Source: Caldifarciminota bacterium (lineage in GTDB: Bacteria; Hydrothermota; Tepidihabitantia; Tepidihabitantales; Tepidihabitantaceae). Taken from it: a stretch of DNA of 12,784 nucleotides. The position numbers and the translations under genes are program-made. The notes below the pieces were generated by a model, which searched no databases, was not told the origin of the DNA, and saw only the letters and a program-made list of their open reading frames with translations. Shown here piece after piece: positions 7,152 to 12,784 of this stretch (its first letter is position 1; every line of letters begins with the position of its first letter). The DNA is taken from assembly GCA_903908785.1 (NCBI GenBank), contig CAIVTL010000171.1:1-12784 (forward strand), written 5' to 3'.

Positions 7152-9002
7152 GTGCTGGTCGCGGTCGCGGTGCTGATACTGGCGGCGGTGGCGCAGGCGA
7201 ATCCGGGTTTGAGCCCGGGCTGGGCCCGGGCGCGCGCGGCGGAGATGCAGATGCGGCCACGTCGCCTGGACGTGCCGGCGGTGCGACCGGACACCGATAT
7301 CGTGGTCGGATTCCCGGACTCAAACGAAGTCCGCGTCATCAGCGGTACCTACTCACACCAGGGCCGGATTATCGTGTTGAACAACGGTACGCTCACCCTC
7401 GACAGCGCAGACTTCACCCTGCGCGGTGACATCTTCGTCCTCAACCACGGGACCCTACGAATCCGCAAGGGCCGGCTGACCGTTCCGCAGCAGTTCGCGT
7501 ACCAGTACGGCGCGCAAGTCTCGAACGACGGCAGGTTCGAACTCGACACCTGCCAGGCCCGCTACGGCGGGTCGTCGTGGGGCGTGGCGGTCACCGACAG
7601 CGCGGCCTTCGCGGTCAACGCCTGCACGCTGCGCTATGGGTTCACAACCGTCAGCCTCATCGGGCACGCGCAGGTGGACTACTCAGGCTCGGACTTCAGT
7701 TCGGAATACGTGGTCTTCGACTCCTGCCGGCTGCATGTCAGCCGTTGCGACACGGCGCTGGTCTGGCTCGGATTCCCGACGGGCAGCATCGTCGATGTTA
7801 CGCTGCCGGGAGCGGACACAACCCTGCGGCACTGGGAAATCCACGACGGCATGCCCGGGATTTCGGGCATCGGATACTCGGTGACGCTGGACACTATGAC
7901 CGGCGTGCTCTGGGGCAGCTTTCCGCAGCCCGGTTGCCGCGTCACTGTCCGTGACTCCCGGATGCGAACGACCGGGCTTCTGATTCCCGGCCCGGATTCG
8001 GTTTACATGTCCGGGCTGGTGAACAACCAGCAACACGCGGACTACACGCTGCCGCTGGCCGACCGGCAGTTCCGGCTCGTCAACACGTATCTCGGCACCT
8101 GGAACCTGTACCCCACGGACTCGTCGAGGTTCGTGCTCGAGTCTTCGGTGTTCGGCGAGATGCTGGCGATGGGCGCGCTCAAAGCCGTTATCCAGAACGC
8201 CATCTGCGACGGGTCCGGCGGGTACATCGGCGCGGAGGGCTCAAGTCAGCTCTTCTTCATCCTCTCGATGATTGAGACCCAGGTCGTCTCGCGCGACCGG
8301 TCGCTCGTGGTCGGCGCGGCCTCGACCGTCCGGTTCGGCTCGGTCAACGTCACCGACGCCTCGACCATGCTGCTGATGTTCTGCTCAAGCGAGTTTGCCC
8401 CGCGGCCGCTCGATACCAGCGTGGTGTACCTGTGCGACTACGCCATTCCCTCCGGGGCAACGGTGGACACGAGCTTCCCGGTCATCGGCACCGCCGATAT
8501 CCAGCCCGGGCCCGAGAACCCGCTCCGGTTCGGCAGCTACCGATTCTCCTTTGCCAGCGCGGACTCGCAGACCATCTGGCATCCAATCGGCGTCGCGCAC
8601 TCGGCGCCGTTGCACAACGACACGCTCGAAATGTGGGATACGCACGGTCTCACGCCCGGTCCCTACATTCTTAAGATGACGCTCACCAACTCCAACGGCG
8701 ACAGCATCGAACCGACCAAAGGCGTGAACCTTGGGAATGCCGGAATCGGGAACAGCTCACAGCTTACAGCTAACAGCCAACAGCCGCTGCCGACCGTAGT
8801 CCGTCGCGTGCTCAATCTGCAATCGGCAATGTGCAATCTGCAATCTGAAATAACCTTGCTCGACATTTCCGGCCGTCAGGTCGCGGCACTGCATCCCGGT
8901 CCCAACGACCTCGGCCACCTCACACCCGGCGTCTACTTCATCCGAGCGTCAAGCCGTGAGCGGTCAGCAGCGCCCTGCCGCAAGTTGATACTTGCTCGCT
9001 GA
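7152..9002 (+). CDS. Secreted parallel beta-helix protein with C-terminal sorting domain
   Basis: The product is 616 residues from the GTG at 7152. It starts with a signal peptide (VLVAVAVLILAAVAQA, cleavage probably before NPGL). From about residue 55 there are short turns of repeated strands such as GRIIVLNNGTLTLDSADFTL, DIFVLNHGTLRIRKGRLTV, GRFELDTCQARYGG and AAFAVNACTLRYG. These are the hallmark of a right-handed parallel beta-helix (pectate-lyase-like fold). No lyase active site is visible, so binding or structural roles are as likely as enzymatic ones. The end (ITLLDISGRQVAAL, LTPGVYFIRASS, KLILAR) is a type IX/por-like C-terminal sorting domain. Two repeat tracts interrupt the linker before it (8751-8783 and 8813-8851), giving in-frame SQLTANSQQ and NLQSAMCNLQSE. 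An ATG at 7095 is in frame but lies within repeat DNA. The next gene begins 10 bp after the stop. Confidence 0.8.
   Translation: MLVAVAVLILAAVAQANPGLSPGWARARAAEMQMRPRRLDVPAVRPDTDIVVGFPDSNEVRVISGTYSHQGRIIVLNNGTLTLDSADFTLRGDIFVLNHGTLRIRKGRLTVPQQFAYQYGAQVSNDGRFELDTCQARYGGSSWGVAVTDSAAFAVNACTLRYGFTTVSLIGHAQVDYSGSDFSSEYVVFDSCRLHVSRCDTALVWLGFPTGSIVDVTLPGADTTLRHWEIHDGMPGISGIGYSVTLDTMTGVLWGSFPQPGCRVTVRDSRMRTTGLLIPGPDSVYMSGLVNNQQHADYTLPLADRQFRLVNTYLGTWNLYPTDSSRFVLESSVFGEMLAMGALKAVIQNAICDGSGGYIGAEGSSQLFFILSMIETQVVSRDRSLVVGAASTVRFGSVNVTDASTMLLMFCSSEFAPRPLDTSVVYLCDYAIPSGATVDTSFPVIGTADIQPGPENPLRFGSYRFSFASADSQTIWHPIGVAHSAPLHNDTLEMWDTHGLTPGPYILKMTLTNSNGDSIEPTKGVNLGNAGIGNSSQLTANSQQPLPTVVRRVLNLQSAMCNLQSEITLLDISGRQVAALHPGPNDLGHLTPGVYFIRASSRERSAAPCRKLILAR
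8751..8783. repeat. CAGCTTACAG-type repeat inside the beta-helix gene
   Basis: The tract is AACAGCTCACAGCTTACAGC followed by TAACAGCCAACAG: four iterations of a 7-8-nt CAGCYNA-like word. It is translated in frame as low-complexity NSSQLTANSQQ. It sits in the linker just before the C-terminal domain, where extra residues should be tolerated. Confidence 0.65.
8813..8851. repeat. CAATCTGCAATCTG-type repeat inside the beta-helix gene
   Basis: Iterated CAATCTG/CAATCGG/CAATGTG words are translated in frame as NLQSAMCNLQSE. The same family occurs in intergenic DNA at 11934-12010 and, in reverse orientation, at 10759-10790. This shows that a dispersed repeat has become part of a coding sequence. Confidence 0.7.
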
Positions 9003-9012
9003 CCAATGGGCC

Positions 9013-9819
9013 ATGAATACAATAGCCTCGGTCACACCGACAATCTGCCGGCTGATGGATATCGAGCCGCCGACTATCTGCCAGGCTGCCCCACTTGAGC
9101 TTGTGCTTGCGCTTGCGCCGGCCCGGGCTGAGCGTGTGCTGGTGTATGCACCTGACGCCATCGGCCGCGTGTTCCTCGACAACCACCCGGACCTGAAGAT
9201 GCGGCTGGTCGCGGCGTCGGATGTGCAGGTTGAACTGCGCTCCGTGACGCCGCCCAAGACCCCGGTCTGCTTTGCCTCGATGTTCACCGGCGCTGCGCCC
9301 GAAGTCCACGGCATCCGGAAGTACGAGCGACCAATCCTGACTTGCGACACGCTGTTCGATGCGCTCGCCCGCGCGGGCAAGCGGGCCGCAATCGTCGCGG
9401 TGCGCAATTGCAGCATGGACATCATCTTCCGCAACCGGCCGATAGACTACTTCACCGAAGACTACGACCAGCAGGTTACCGAGCGTGCGCTTGAGCTTGT
9501 GCGGCGGGGCGAACACGACTTCATCGTCGCCTACAATCAAGAGTACGACGACACGCTGCACCGGACCCGGCACGACGGCCCGGAAGCGGTGGCTGCGGCC
9601 AAACGGCACGTAGACACGTTCGTGCGCCTGTGGCAGGCCACCGAAGAGCACTGGGCCGGGCACAACCGCGCGCTCCTTTTTGCGCCCGACCACGGCGCGC
9701 ACTTCGACGTGGCGAAGGGCAAGAGCGACCACGGTCAGGACATTCCTGAAGACATGGACGTTCTGCATTTCTGGCGATTCCGCCCGGCAGGCTGTCCGAA
9801 CCTTCGACTTCTGCCTTAA
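9013..9819 (+). CDS. Alkaline-phosphatase-superfamily metal hydrolase
   Basis: The 268-residue protein has the metal-ligand pattern of the alkaline phosphatase/nucleotide pyrophosphatase superfamily. D48 lies in LVYAPDAIGRVF. The probable nucleophile is T79 in VTPPKTP, followed by FASMFTGAAPEVHGI, the usual 'p..SI.TG..p..HGI' helix. D179/D180 and H183 lie in EYDDTLHR, D226-H227 in APDHGAHF, and H240 in GKSDHG. All usual two-metal ligands are therefore present, and hydrolysis of a phosphate mono- or diester is likely; the substrate is unknown. The start is taken at ATG 9013, 10 bp after the previous stop; a TTG at 8992 is in frame but would overlap that gene. No signal peptide is evident, so it is probably cytoplasmic. 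The last residues (AGCPNLRLLP) run into repeat-like sequence and may not be the ancestral C-terminus. Confidence 0.8.
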   Translation: MNTIASVTPTICRLMDIEPPTICQAAPLELVLALAPARAERVLVYAPDAIGRVFLDNHPDLKMRLVAASDVQVELRSVTPPKTPVCFASMFTGAAPEVHGIRKYERPILTCDTLFDALARAGKRAAIVAVRNCSMDIIFRNRPIDYFTEDYDQQVTERALELVRRGEHDFIVAYNQEYDDTLHRTRHDGPEAVAAAKRHVDTFVRLWQATEEHWAGHNRALLFAPDHGAHFDVAKGKSDHGQDIPEDMDVLHFWRFRPAGCPNLRLLP

Positions 9820-9828
9820 CGTGCTGCA

Positions 9829-9947
9829 TTCGCTGCGACCCGACAGTGCTTCATTCGGGTTTGATTCGTCATTCGGACTTCGTGTTTTGACCTTGCGAGG
9901 CCAGACCTCTTGATCCCTCGATCCCTTCGTCCCTCTTTCCCTCACCC
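9829..9947. repeat. Intergenic repeat tracts (ATTCGG and GATCCCT words)
   Basis: The spacer before the SGNH gene is made of two word-like tracts. The first, about 9848-9890, holds TTCATTCGGG, TTTGATTCGTCATTCGG and similar. The second, about 9905-9947, is a pyrimidine-rich run of TTGATCCCTCGATCCCTTCG type. Neither codes for protein, and neither gives the next ATG a Shine-Dalgarno sequence. Confidence 0.5.
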
Positions 9948-10505
9948 ATGCGCGTTCTCTGCCTCGGCGACAGCCTGACCGAAGGCACGGTCGGGGTCGG
10001 GTTCATTCCCTTCCTTGAAGAACTGCTGCCGGGCAACGAGTACGTGAACCTGGGCGTGAACGGAGAGACGATTGGCGGCCTGCGGCGCCGGGTGGAGCGG
10101 CTGGCGCCACGAGTGCGCGGCGACGTAGCTATCGTCTGGATTGGCACCAACGACGTCCTGATGTATCCGGACTGGGACGACCACGCCGAGTTCGCCGCCG
10201 CGGACTACGACGCGATACTGCGGCTGGCGGCAGCCCGGGCCGGAAAGGTGCTCGCGGTGCCGCCGCTGCTTGCCGACCCCGCGCTCGCGCGTGAGCACCA
10301 CCGCTCGTATTCCGCCGCGACCGACCTCGTCCGTATCCTGTCCGTGTCTAGTCCGTGCCCGTCTGTGTCCGTCCGTGTCTCCTTTGTCAACATCCAGGCC
10401 GCGTTCGCCCGCTTCCCGGGCACCGAGTTCACCATCGACGGCGCCCACCTCAACAACGCCGGCGCCCGGCTCACGGCCGAGGTCCTTGCCGAGCACGTCC
10501 GTTGA
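9948..10505 (+). CDS. SGNH/GDSL-family hydrolase
   Basis: The 185-residue protein has all four SGNH blocks. GDSLTEG carries catalytic Ser9, LGVNGE the block II Gly and N38-G39, WIGTND the oxyanion Asn68, and DGAHLNNAG the Asp164/His167 pair of the DxxH motif. The family cleaves esters or thioesters (lipase, acylesterase, acetyl-xylan or carbohydrate esterase); the substrate is not determinable. No signal peptide is seen. Residues about 131-145 (LSVSSPCPSVSVRVS) come from a dispersed repeat, TGTCCGTGTC...GTCCGTGTCT (10339-10381), inserted in frame between a helix and the strand SFVNIQAAF. Because it lies outside the catalytic blocks, the enzyme is probably still active. No Shine-Dalgarno sequence precedes the ATG. 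Confidence 0.9.
   Translation: MRVLCLGDSLTEGTVGVGFIPFLEELLPGNEYVNLGVNGETIGGLRRRVERLAPRVRGDVAIVWIGTNDVLMYPDWDDHAEFAAADYDAILRLAAARAGKVLAVPPLLADPALAREHHRSYSAATDLVRILSVSSPCPSVSVRVSFVNIQAAFARFPGTEFTIDGAHLNNAGARLTAEVLAEHVR
10339..10381. repeat. TCCGTGTC repeat within the SGNH hydrolase gene
   Basis: Five or so iterations of TCCGTGTC/TCCGTGCC/TCTGTGTC-like octamers span about 42 bp, a multiple of three, so the frame is kept. The encoded segment is rich in Ser, Val and Pro and unlike the rest of the protein. Confidence 0.7.
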
Positions 10506-10620
10506 GTTAGGAGTTAGCAGGTAGCAGTTAGGAGTTCGTCGGAGCCGCTCGCGGTTCGTCCGCCCCGTACTTTGCCATTTCCCCTTTCCCCTTCGCCCTT
10601 GGCGTCTTGGCGGTTCCCTT
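10503..10620. repeat. Intergenic repeat words between SGNH gene and tRNA
   Basis: This spacer holds three tracts. GAGTTAGGAGTTAGCAGGTA (about 10505-10524) and its continuation form one. A C/T-rich CCCCTTTCCCCTTCGCCC stretch forms the second. CCTTGGCGTCTTGGCGGTTC (10597-10616) is the third; its near-exact reverse complement lies at 11901-11921, beyond the next gene. Confidence 0.6.
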
Positions 10621-10639
10621 CGGGTTTCCGGCCACAATC

Positions 10640-10667
10640 TTGACTCCATTGTGGGCTTTGGTAGAGT
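10640..10667 (+). promoter_or_regulatory. Promoter of the tRNA gene
   Basis: TTGACT (10640-10645; 5 of 6 consensus), a 16-nt spacer, then TAGAGT (10662-10667; 4 of 6). The -10 box ends 9 nt before the first base of the mature tRNA, which allows a very short 5' leader. A G/C-rich GTCGGGCACG follows the -10, as is common at stringently controlled stable-RNA promoters. Confidence 0.6.
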
Positions 10668-10676
10668 GTCGGGCAC

Positions 10677-10753
10677 GGGCCCGTAGCTCAGTTGGTCAGA
10701 GCAGCTGACTCATAATCAGCTGGTCGTCCGTTCGACCCGGACCGGGCCCACCA
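10677..10753 (+). tRNA. tRNA with CAU anticodon, probably tRNA-Ile2 (lysidine-type)
   Basis: A complete cloverleaf with encoded CCA. The acceptor stem GGGCCCG (10677-10683) pairs fully with CGGGCCC (10743-10749). The D stem is GCTC/GAGC and the anticodon stem GCTGA/TCAGC. The loop is CTCATAA with anticodon CAT at 10711-10713, and the T arm is GTCCG-TTCGACC-CGGAC. It is not an initiator tRNA: the 1-72 pair is normal and the three G-C pairs of the anticodon stem are missing. C4-G69 and C5-G68 match known determinants for TilS, which converts C34 to lysidine so that the tRNA reads AUA as isoleucine. Elongator tRNA-Met remains the alternative. Confidence 0.95.
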
Positions 10754-10758
10754 ACAGA

Positions 10759-10790
10759 CATTGCAGATTGCAGATTGAAGATTGTAGATT
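10759..10790. repeat. GCAGATTG repeat (reverse orientation of CAATCTGC)
   Basis: Iterated TTGCAGATTGCAGATTGAAG-type words fill the 46 bp between the tRNA and the next ATG. The 12-mer CATTGCAGATTG (10759-10770) recurs at 12376-12387. TAGATT (10785-10790), 9 nt before the ATG at 10800, resembles a -10 box, so the repeat may supply promoter-like sequence. Confidence 0.6.
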
Positions 10791-10799
10791 GACCCGACC

Positions 10800-11864
10800 A
10801 TGAAACTCGAAACTCCGCCGACAATTGAGGAATGGGTGGGACTGTACGGCGCTGCCGCGGTGCTGAAGAGCGTCGCGCCGTGGCAGTGGATGTGGGACAG
10901 CGAAGTATTCGGGGTCAAGGACCCGGAAACTGGCGTCATCGGATACTGCTCGGTGATGGGCCGGCTGGGAGAACACCTCGCGCTTGGGGTCTACCTGGGC
11001 CCTGCGGGTTTGGCAGGACTGCAGGCGCTCCGCGAGATGAAGAAGCTCGACTTCGTCGAGTTCCTGCGTAGCCAGAACATGCTCAAGGTATCATTCGAGA
11101 GCCGGGCCGAACTCAAACCCGAGGACCTGAAGCTGATAAAGCAGTTCGGGTTTGTCTACCGCGGCCGCCAGTCCTGGCCGCTCTTCCGTAGTTTCCGGCC
11201 CGGATACATGCCGTGGTTCCTGACCGGCAGTGAGGCCCGGTTCCTGAACGTGGCCATCAGGCAGGCATTGGACGTGACGATGCGGCTCAAGGACGAGCCG
11301 GCCCTGCTTACGGCCCTGCGGCCGGACACGTACCTTGTCCGCGTGGCCGAGACCGACGCCGGGGAGCCGGTCTGGCGCGACGAATGGCTTCAGGCGACTC
11401 CCCTCGCGGACGAAGACGCCGTCGCCGCGCTCATGGCCGACGTTCCCATCCCGCCCGCACTGGTCGCCCGCGCCAGCGCGGGGACAAGGCAGCGGTGCGG
11501 CACGTGGGAAGTAGACATTCGGCCGACGCCCGCGCCAATCGCCCCGCCCGGCGAGCGACCGTTCATCCCGCTGCAAATCCTCATCGCCGACCACGACTCC
11601 GGTTTCATTCACGAAACCGACATCAGAGAGCAGGCCGGGTACGTGACCGCGTTCCGCGAACACCTCGTCCGGGTGCTGGACAAGCAGGAACAGGTGCCGG
11701 AGCGGATACTATTGGCCAACGACCGCGCCGAAGCAGTGCTCCGACCCATCACCGACGCCCTGGCAATCACGGTCGAGCGCGTGCTCAAACTGGCCCAGAT
11801 CGAACCGTTCTACCGGTCATTCGAGAAGTACCTCCACACCGGCGGCCGTCGCAACCGCCCCTAA
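10800..11864 (+). CDS. Uncharacterised protein, DUF7309/DUF6930-like architecture
   Basis: The 354-residue protein has no signal peptide or membrane segment. The N-terminal part (about 25-135) contains PWQWMWDSEVFGVKDPETGV, IGYCSVMGRLGEHLALGVYLG and KLIKQFGFVYRGRQSWPLFRS. These recall a domain of unknown function (DUF7309 as I remember it). The C-terminal part (about 253-345) contains RPFIPLQILIADHDSGFIHE, VPERILLANDRAEAVLRPI and ITVERVLKLAQIEPFY, resembling DUF6930. Such two-domain proteins are widespread and often linked to SEC-C-type proteins, but no activity is established. The names come from memory and were not searched. The ATG at 10800 is chosen because the tRNA and a repeat lie directly upstream; there is no Shine-Dalgarno sequence. 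The last residues (GGRRNRP) run towards repeat DNA. Confidence 0.75.
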   Translation: MKLETPPTIEEWVGLYGAAAVLKSVAPWQWMWDSEVFGVKDPETGVIGYCSVMGRLGEHLALGVYLGPAGLAGLQALREMKKLDFVEFLRSQNMLKVSFESRAELKPEDLKLIKQFGFVYRGRQSWPLFRSFRPGYMPWFLTGSEARFLNVAIRQALDVTMRLKDEPALLTALRPDTYLVRVAETDAGEPVWRDEWLQATPLADEDAVAALMADVPIPPALVARASAGTRQRCGTWEVDIRPTPAPIAPPGERPFIPLQILIADHDSGFIHETDIREQAGYVTAFREHLVRVLDKQEQVPERILLANDRAEAVLRPITDALAITVERVLKLAQIEPFYRSFEKYLHTGGRRNRP

Positions 11865-11887
11865 CTGGCAGCTCCTCCAAGCAACCA

Positions 11888-12010
11888 CCGCCAAGCGTCA
11901 GAACCGCCAGGGACGCCAAGGTCCGGGTCCGCCAATCTGCAATCTGGAATCTAGAACCTAGAATCGGCTGGCCGCCCGCCAGTCATCAATCTAGAATCTA
12001 AGATCTAGAA
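11888..12010. repeat. CGCCAAG and CAATCTG/TCTAGAATC repeat tracts
   Basis: CCGCCAAGCGTCAGAACCGC and the following GGACGCCAAGG (to 11921) form an inverted counterpart of the tract at 10597-10616. From 11934, CAATCTGCAATCTGGAATCT leads into TAGAACCTAGAATC, and a second burst at about 11985-12010 reads CAATCTAGAATCTAAGATCT. It is lower in GC than the neighbouring genes. Confidence 0.65.
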
Positions 12011-12104
12011 TTCCCCGCGTCTCTCGAAGTATGTCTCGGCGTTCGTCTGAACGTATGCCGAACTGTGTCGCAACCGGCGTCGGCACGCGCGTCTTCACCT
12101 GAAT

Positions 12105-12262
12105 CTCAACCTCAACTTTGGCCTCAACCTTGGCCCCTATCCGGCGCTGAATCGCGCACAGGTCGTGAAGCCGTTCGAGAAGCCCAATGCGTTGCTCTTC
12201 CCGTCAAAGCTCGGTTCAAAGCTCGGCCAGAACCTCAACCTAAACCTCAGCCTAAACCTCGT
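12105..12262. repeat. CCTCAAC/CCTAAAC hexamer repeats in two blocks
   Basis: The first block (about 12099-12140) reads TGAATCTCAACCTCAACTTT then GGCCTCAACCTTGGCC. The second (about 12229-12262) reads AACCTCAACCTAAACCTCAG then CCTAAACCTCG. Both are degenerate 6-nt iterations and are separated by about 90 bp of unrelated sequence. Confidence 0.6.
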
Positions 12263-12410
12263 TCAATTGTAGCCCCCAAGGCAGTCTCCGGTCTGCCACC
12301 CCCACGGGAGAATAGTGGTTCCGGCCACGCCTGACCACTACATATGGGTCTGGGGAAATGAGGGACACGTCGAGGCATTGCAGATTGACGCGCTGCGCGA
12401 GAGGCAGGGA

Positions 12411-12522
12411 GCGAGTTACGGGTTACGGGTTACGAGTTGCGAGAGGCGAGAGGCGGGGAGCGAGTTATGGGTTACGGGTTACGAGTTGCGCGAGGCGAGA
12501 GGCGAGAGGCGAGAGCGGAACG
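12411..12522. repeat. Array of GCGAGTTACGG and GAGGCGA words, about 49-bp higher-order period
   Basis: Two long units begin at 12411 and 12460 (period 49 bp). Each has GCGAGTTA, then two GGGTTACG-type words, GAGTTGCG, and a run of GAGGCGA (two copies in the first unit, about four in the second). The first part matches the tract at 7098-7138. There are no unique spacers, so it is not a CRISPR array. Confidence 0.7.
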
Positions 12523-12703
12523 ATGAGGGATGAATGATGGGTGATGAGCGCGAGGCCAACGACGAGTGCGGGCCGTTGTTCCTGTGCGGATTGGCGACTG
12601 CGCCCGCGCCAGCCTGCGGCCGGAGGCCCTCTGGGCATACCTTGCCGGGTGCTCGTGGCCAGAACTGACTCCGCAGTATGGACTTACAGGGTTGTGCACA
12701 TGC

Positions 12704-12743
12704 CCCCGGGACGAACACGAGGACGAACCACGGAACGAACCCT
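12704..12743. repeat. ACGAACCACG-like repeat near right edge
   Basis: Iterated GGACGAACACGAGGACGAAC, then CACGGAACGAACCC, is another short degenerate word family. The evidence is only internal similarity within about 40 bp. Confidence 0.4.
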
Positions 12744-12784
12744 ACGCCATGGGGTAGGTCGTATCTCCCTACGTGTCCGATGCC

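Larger units (their letters stand above)
11865..12784. other. 920-bp gene-poor stretch filled with degenerate repeats
   Basis: No credible gene is present. The open frames here (for example 12065-12334 and 12566-12757) are low-complexity translations of repeat words with no domain features. Contents in order: CGCCAAG words, CAATCTGCAATCTGG/TCTAGAATC words, CCTCAAC hexamers in two blocks, the GCGAGTTACGG/GAGGCGA array, and ACGAACCACG-like words near the right edge. The intervening bases show no RNA gene I can recognise. Confidence 0.6.

Noticed and set aside
6176..7339. Minus-strand frame of 387 codons opposite the helicase
   Set aside because: It spans the helicase 3' end, a repeat and the next gene start, and has no recognisable motifs. 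The helicase motifs are unambiguous on the plus strand.
8938..10676. Minus-strand frames of 335 and 244 codons opposite the two hydrolase genes
   Set aside because: They cross gene boundaries and repeats and lack motifs; catalytic blocks are intact on the plus strand.
12021..12062. Imperfect hairpin CGTTC-GTCT-GAACG with CGG/CCG flanks
   Set aside because: The stem is only 5 bp before a bulge, with no T run and no gene to terminate. It is within chance expectation.
12065..12334. Frame with PQPKPQPKP-like product
   Set aside because: It is a translation of CCTCAAC/CCTAAAC repeats, with no start context or domain.
12411..12522. Possible CRISPR array
   Set aside because: Units are contiguous and degenerate, with no unique spacers and no cas genes nearby.
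12566..12757. 63-codon frame near the right edge
   Set aside because: No motifs, no start signals, and its 3' part is a repeat tract.

Overview
The window is a high-GC bacterial chromosome segment. It carries eight protein genes and one tRNA, and its spacers are crowded with short, degenerate, word-like repeats. Three features suggest an uncultured FCB-type lineage, perhaps candidate division WOR-3 (Stahlbacteria): secreted proteins ending in FlgD-like or type IX-style C-terminal domains, a PQQ-propeller protein ending in a W-P-x4-D-x2-N-T-G-R tail, and the repeat families themselves. That placement is inference. No rRNA or marker gene fixes it.

Layout. (1) 2-1264: 3' part of a secreted or surface protein with a FlgD-like C-terminal domain, followed by a strong GC hairpin (1281-1306). 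(2) 1462-2787: secreted PDZ protein with a papain/C39- or BtrH-like region, then a REP-like repeat (2799-2874). (3) 2886-3743: GNAT acetyltransferase with an unassigned C-terminal half, convergent with (4) 3757-4947 (minus), a PQQ-type beta-propeller probable lipoprotein. (5) A 133-bp divergent control region. (6) 5081-7093: UvrD/Rep/PcrA-type helicase, followed closely on the same strand by (7) 7152-9002, a secreted beta-helix protein, (8) 9013-9819, an alkaline-phosphatase-superfamily hydrolase, and (9) 9948-10505, an SGNH hydrolase. (10) tRNA with CAU anticodon, 10677-10753, with its own promoter. (11) 10800-11864: a protein resembling the DUF7309/DUF6930 architecture. (12) 11865-12784: about 920 bp with no credible gene, mostly degenerate repeats.

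How the genes relate. Four products (1, 2, 4, 7) look exported and are probably envelope or extracellular proteins. The helicase is a housekeeping repair or replication enzyme. The phosphatase-fold and SGNH enzymes lie in tandem and may be co-transcribed with the genes before them, but no pathway links them clearly. I see no defence island, prophage, CRISPR array or biosynthetic cluster.

The most unusual aspect is the repeats. At least eight word families (GCGAGTTACGG, CAATCTGCAATCTG, CAGCTTACAG, TCCGTGTC, CGCCAAG, CCTCAAC, GAGGCGA, GATCCCT-like) fill the spacers. Three tracts also lie in frame inside two genes, where they encode low-complexity inserts. A second point is the divergent promoter region, where -10-like boxes end exactly 6 nt before GTG codons. 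That suggests leaderless transcripts.
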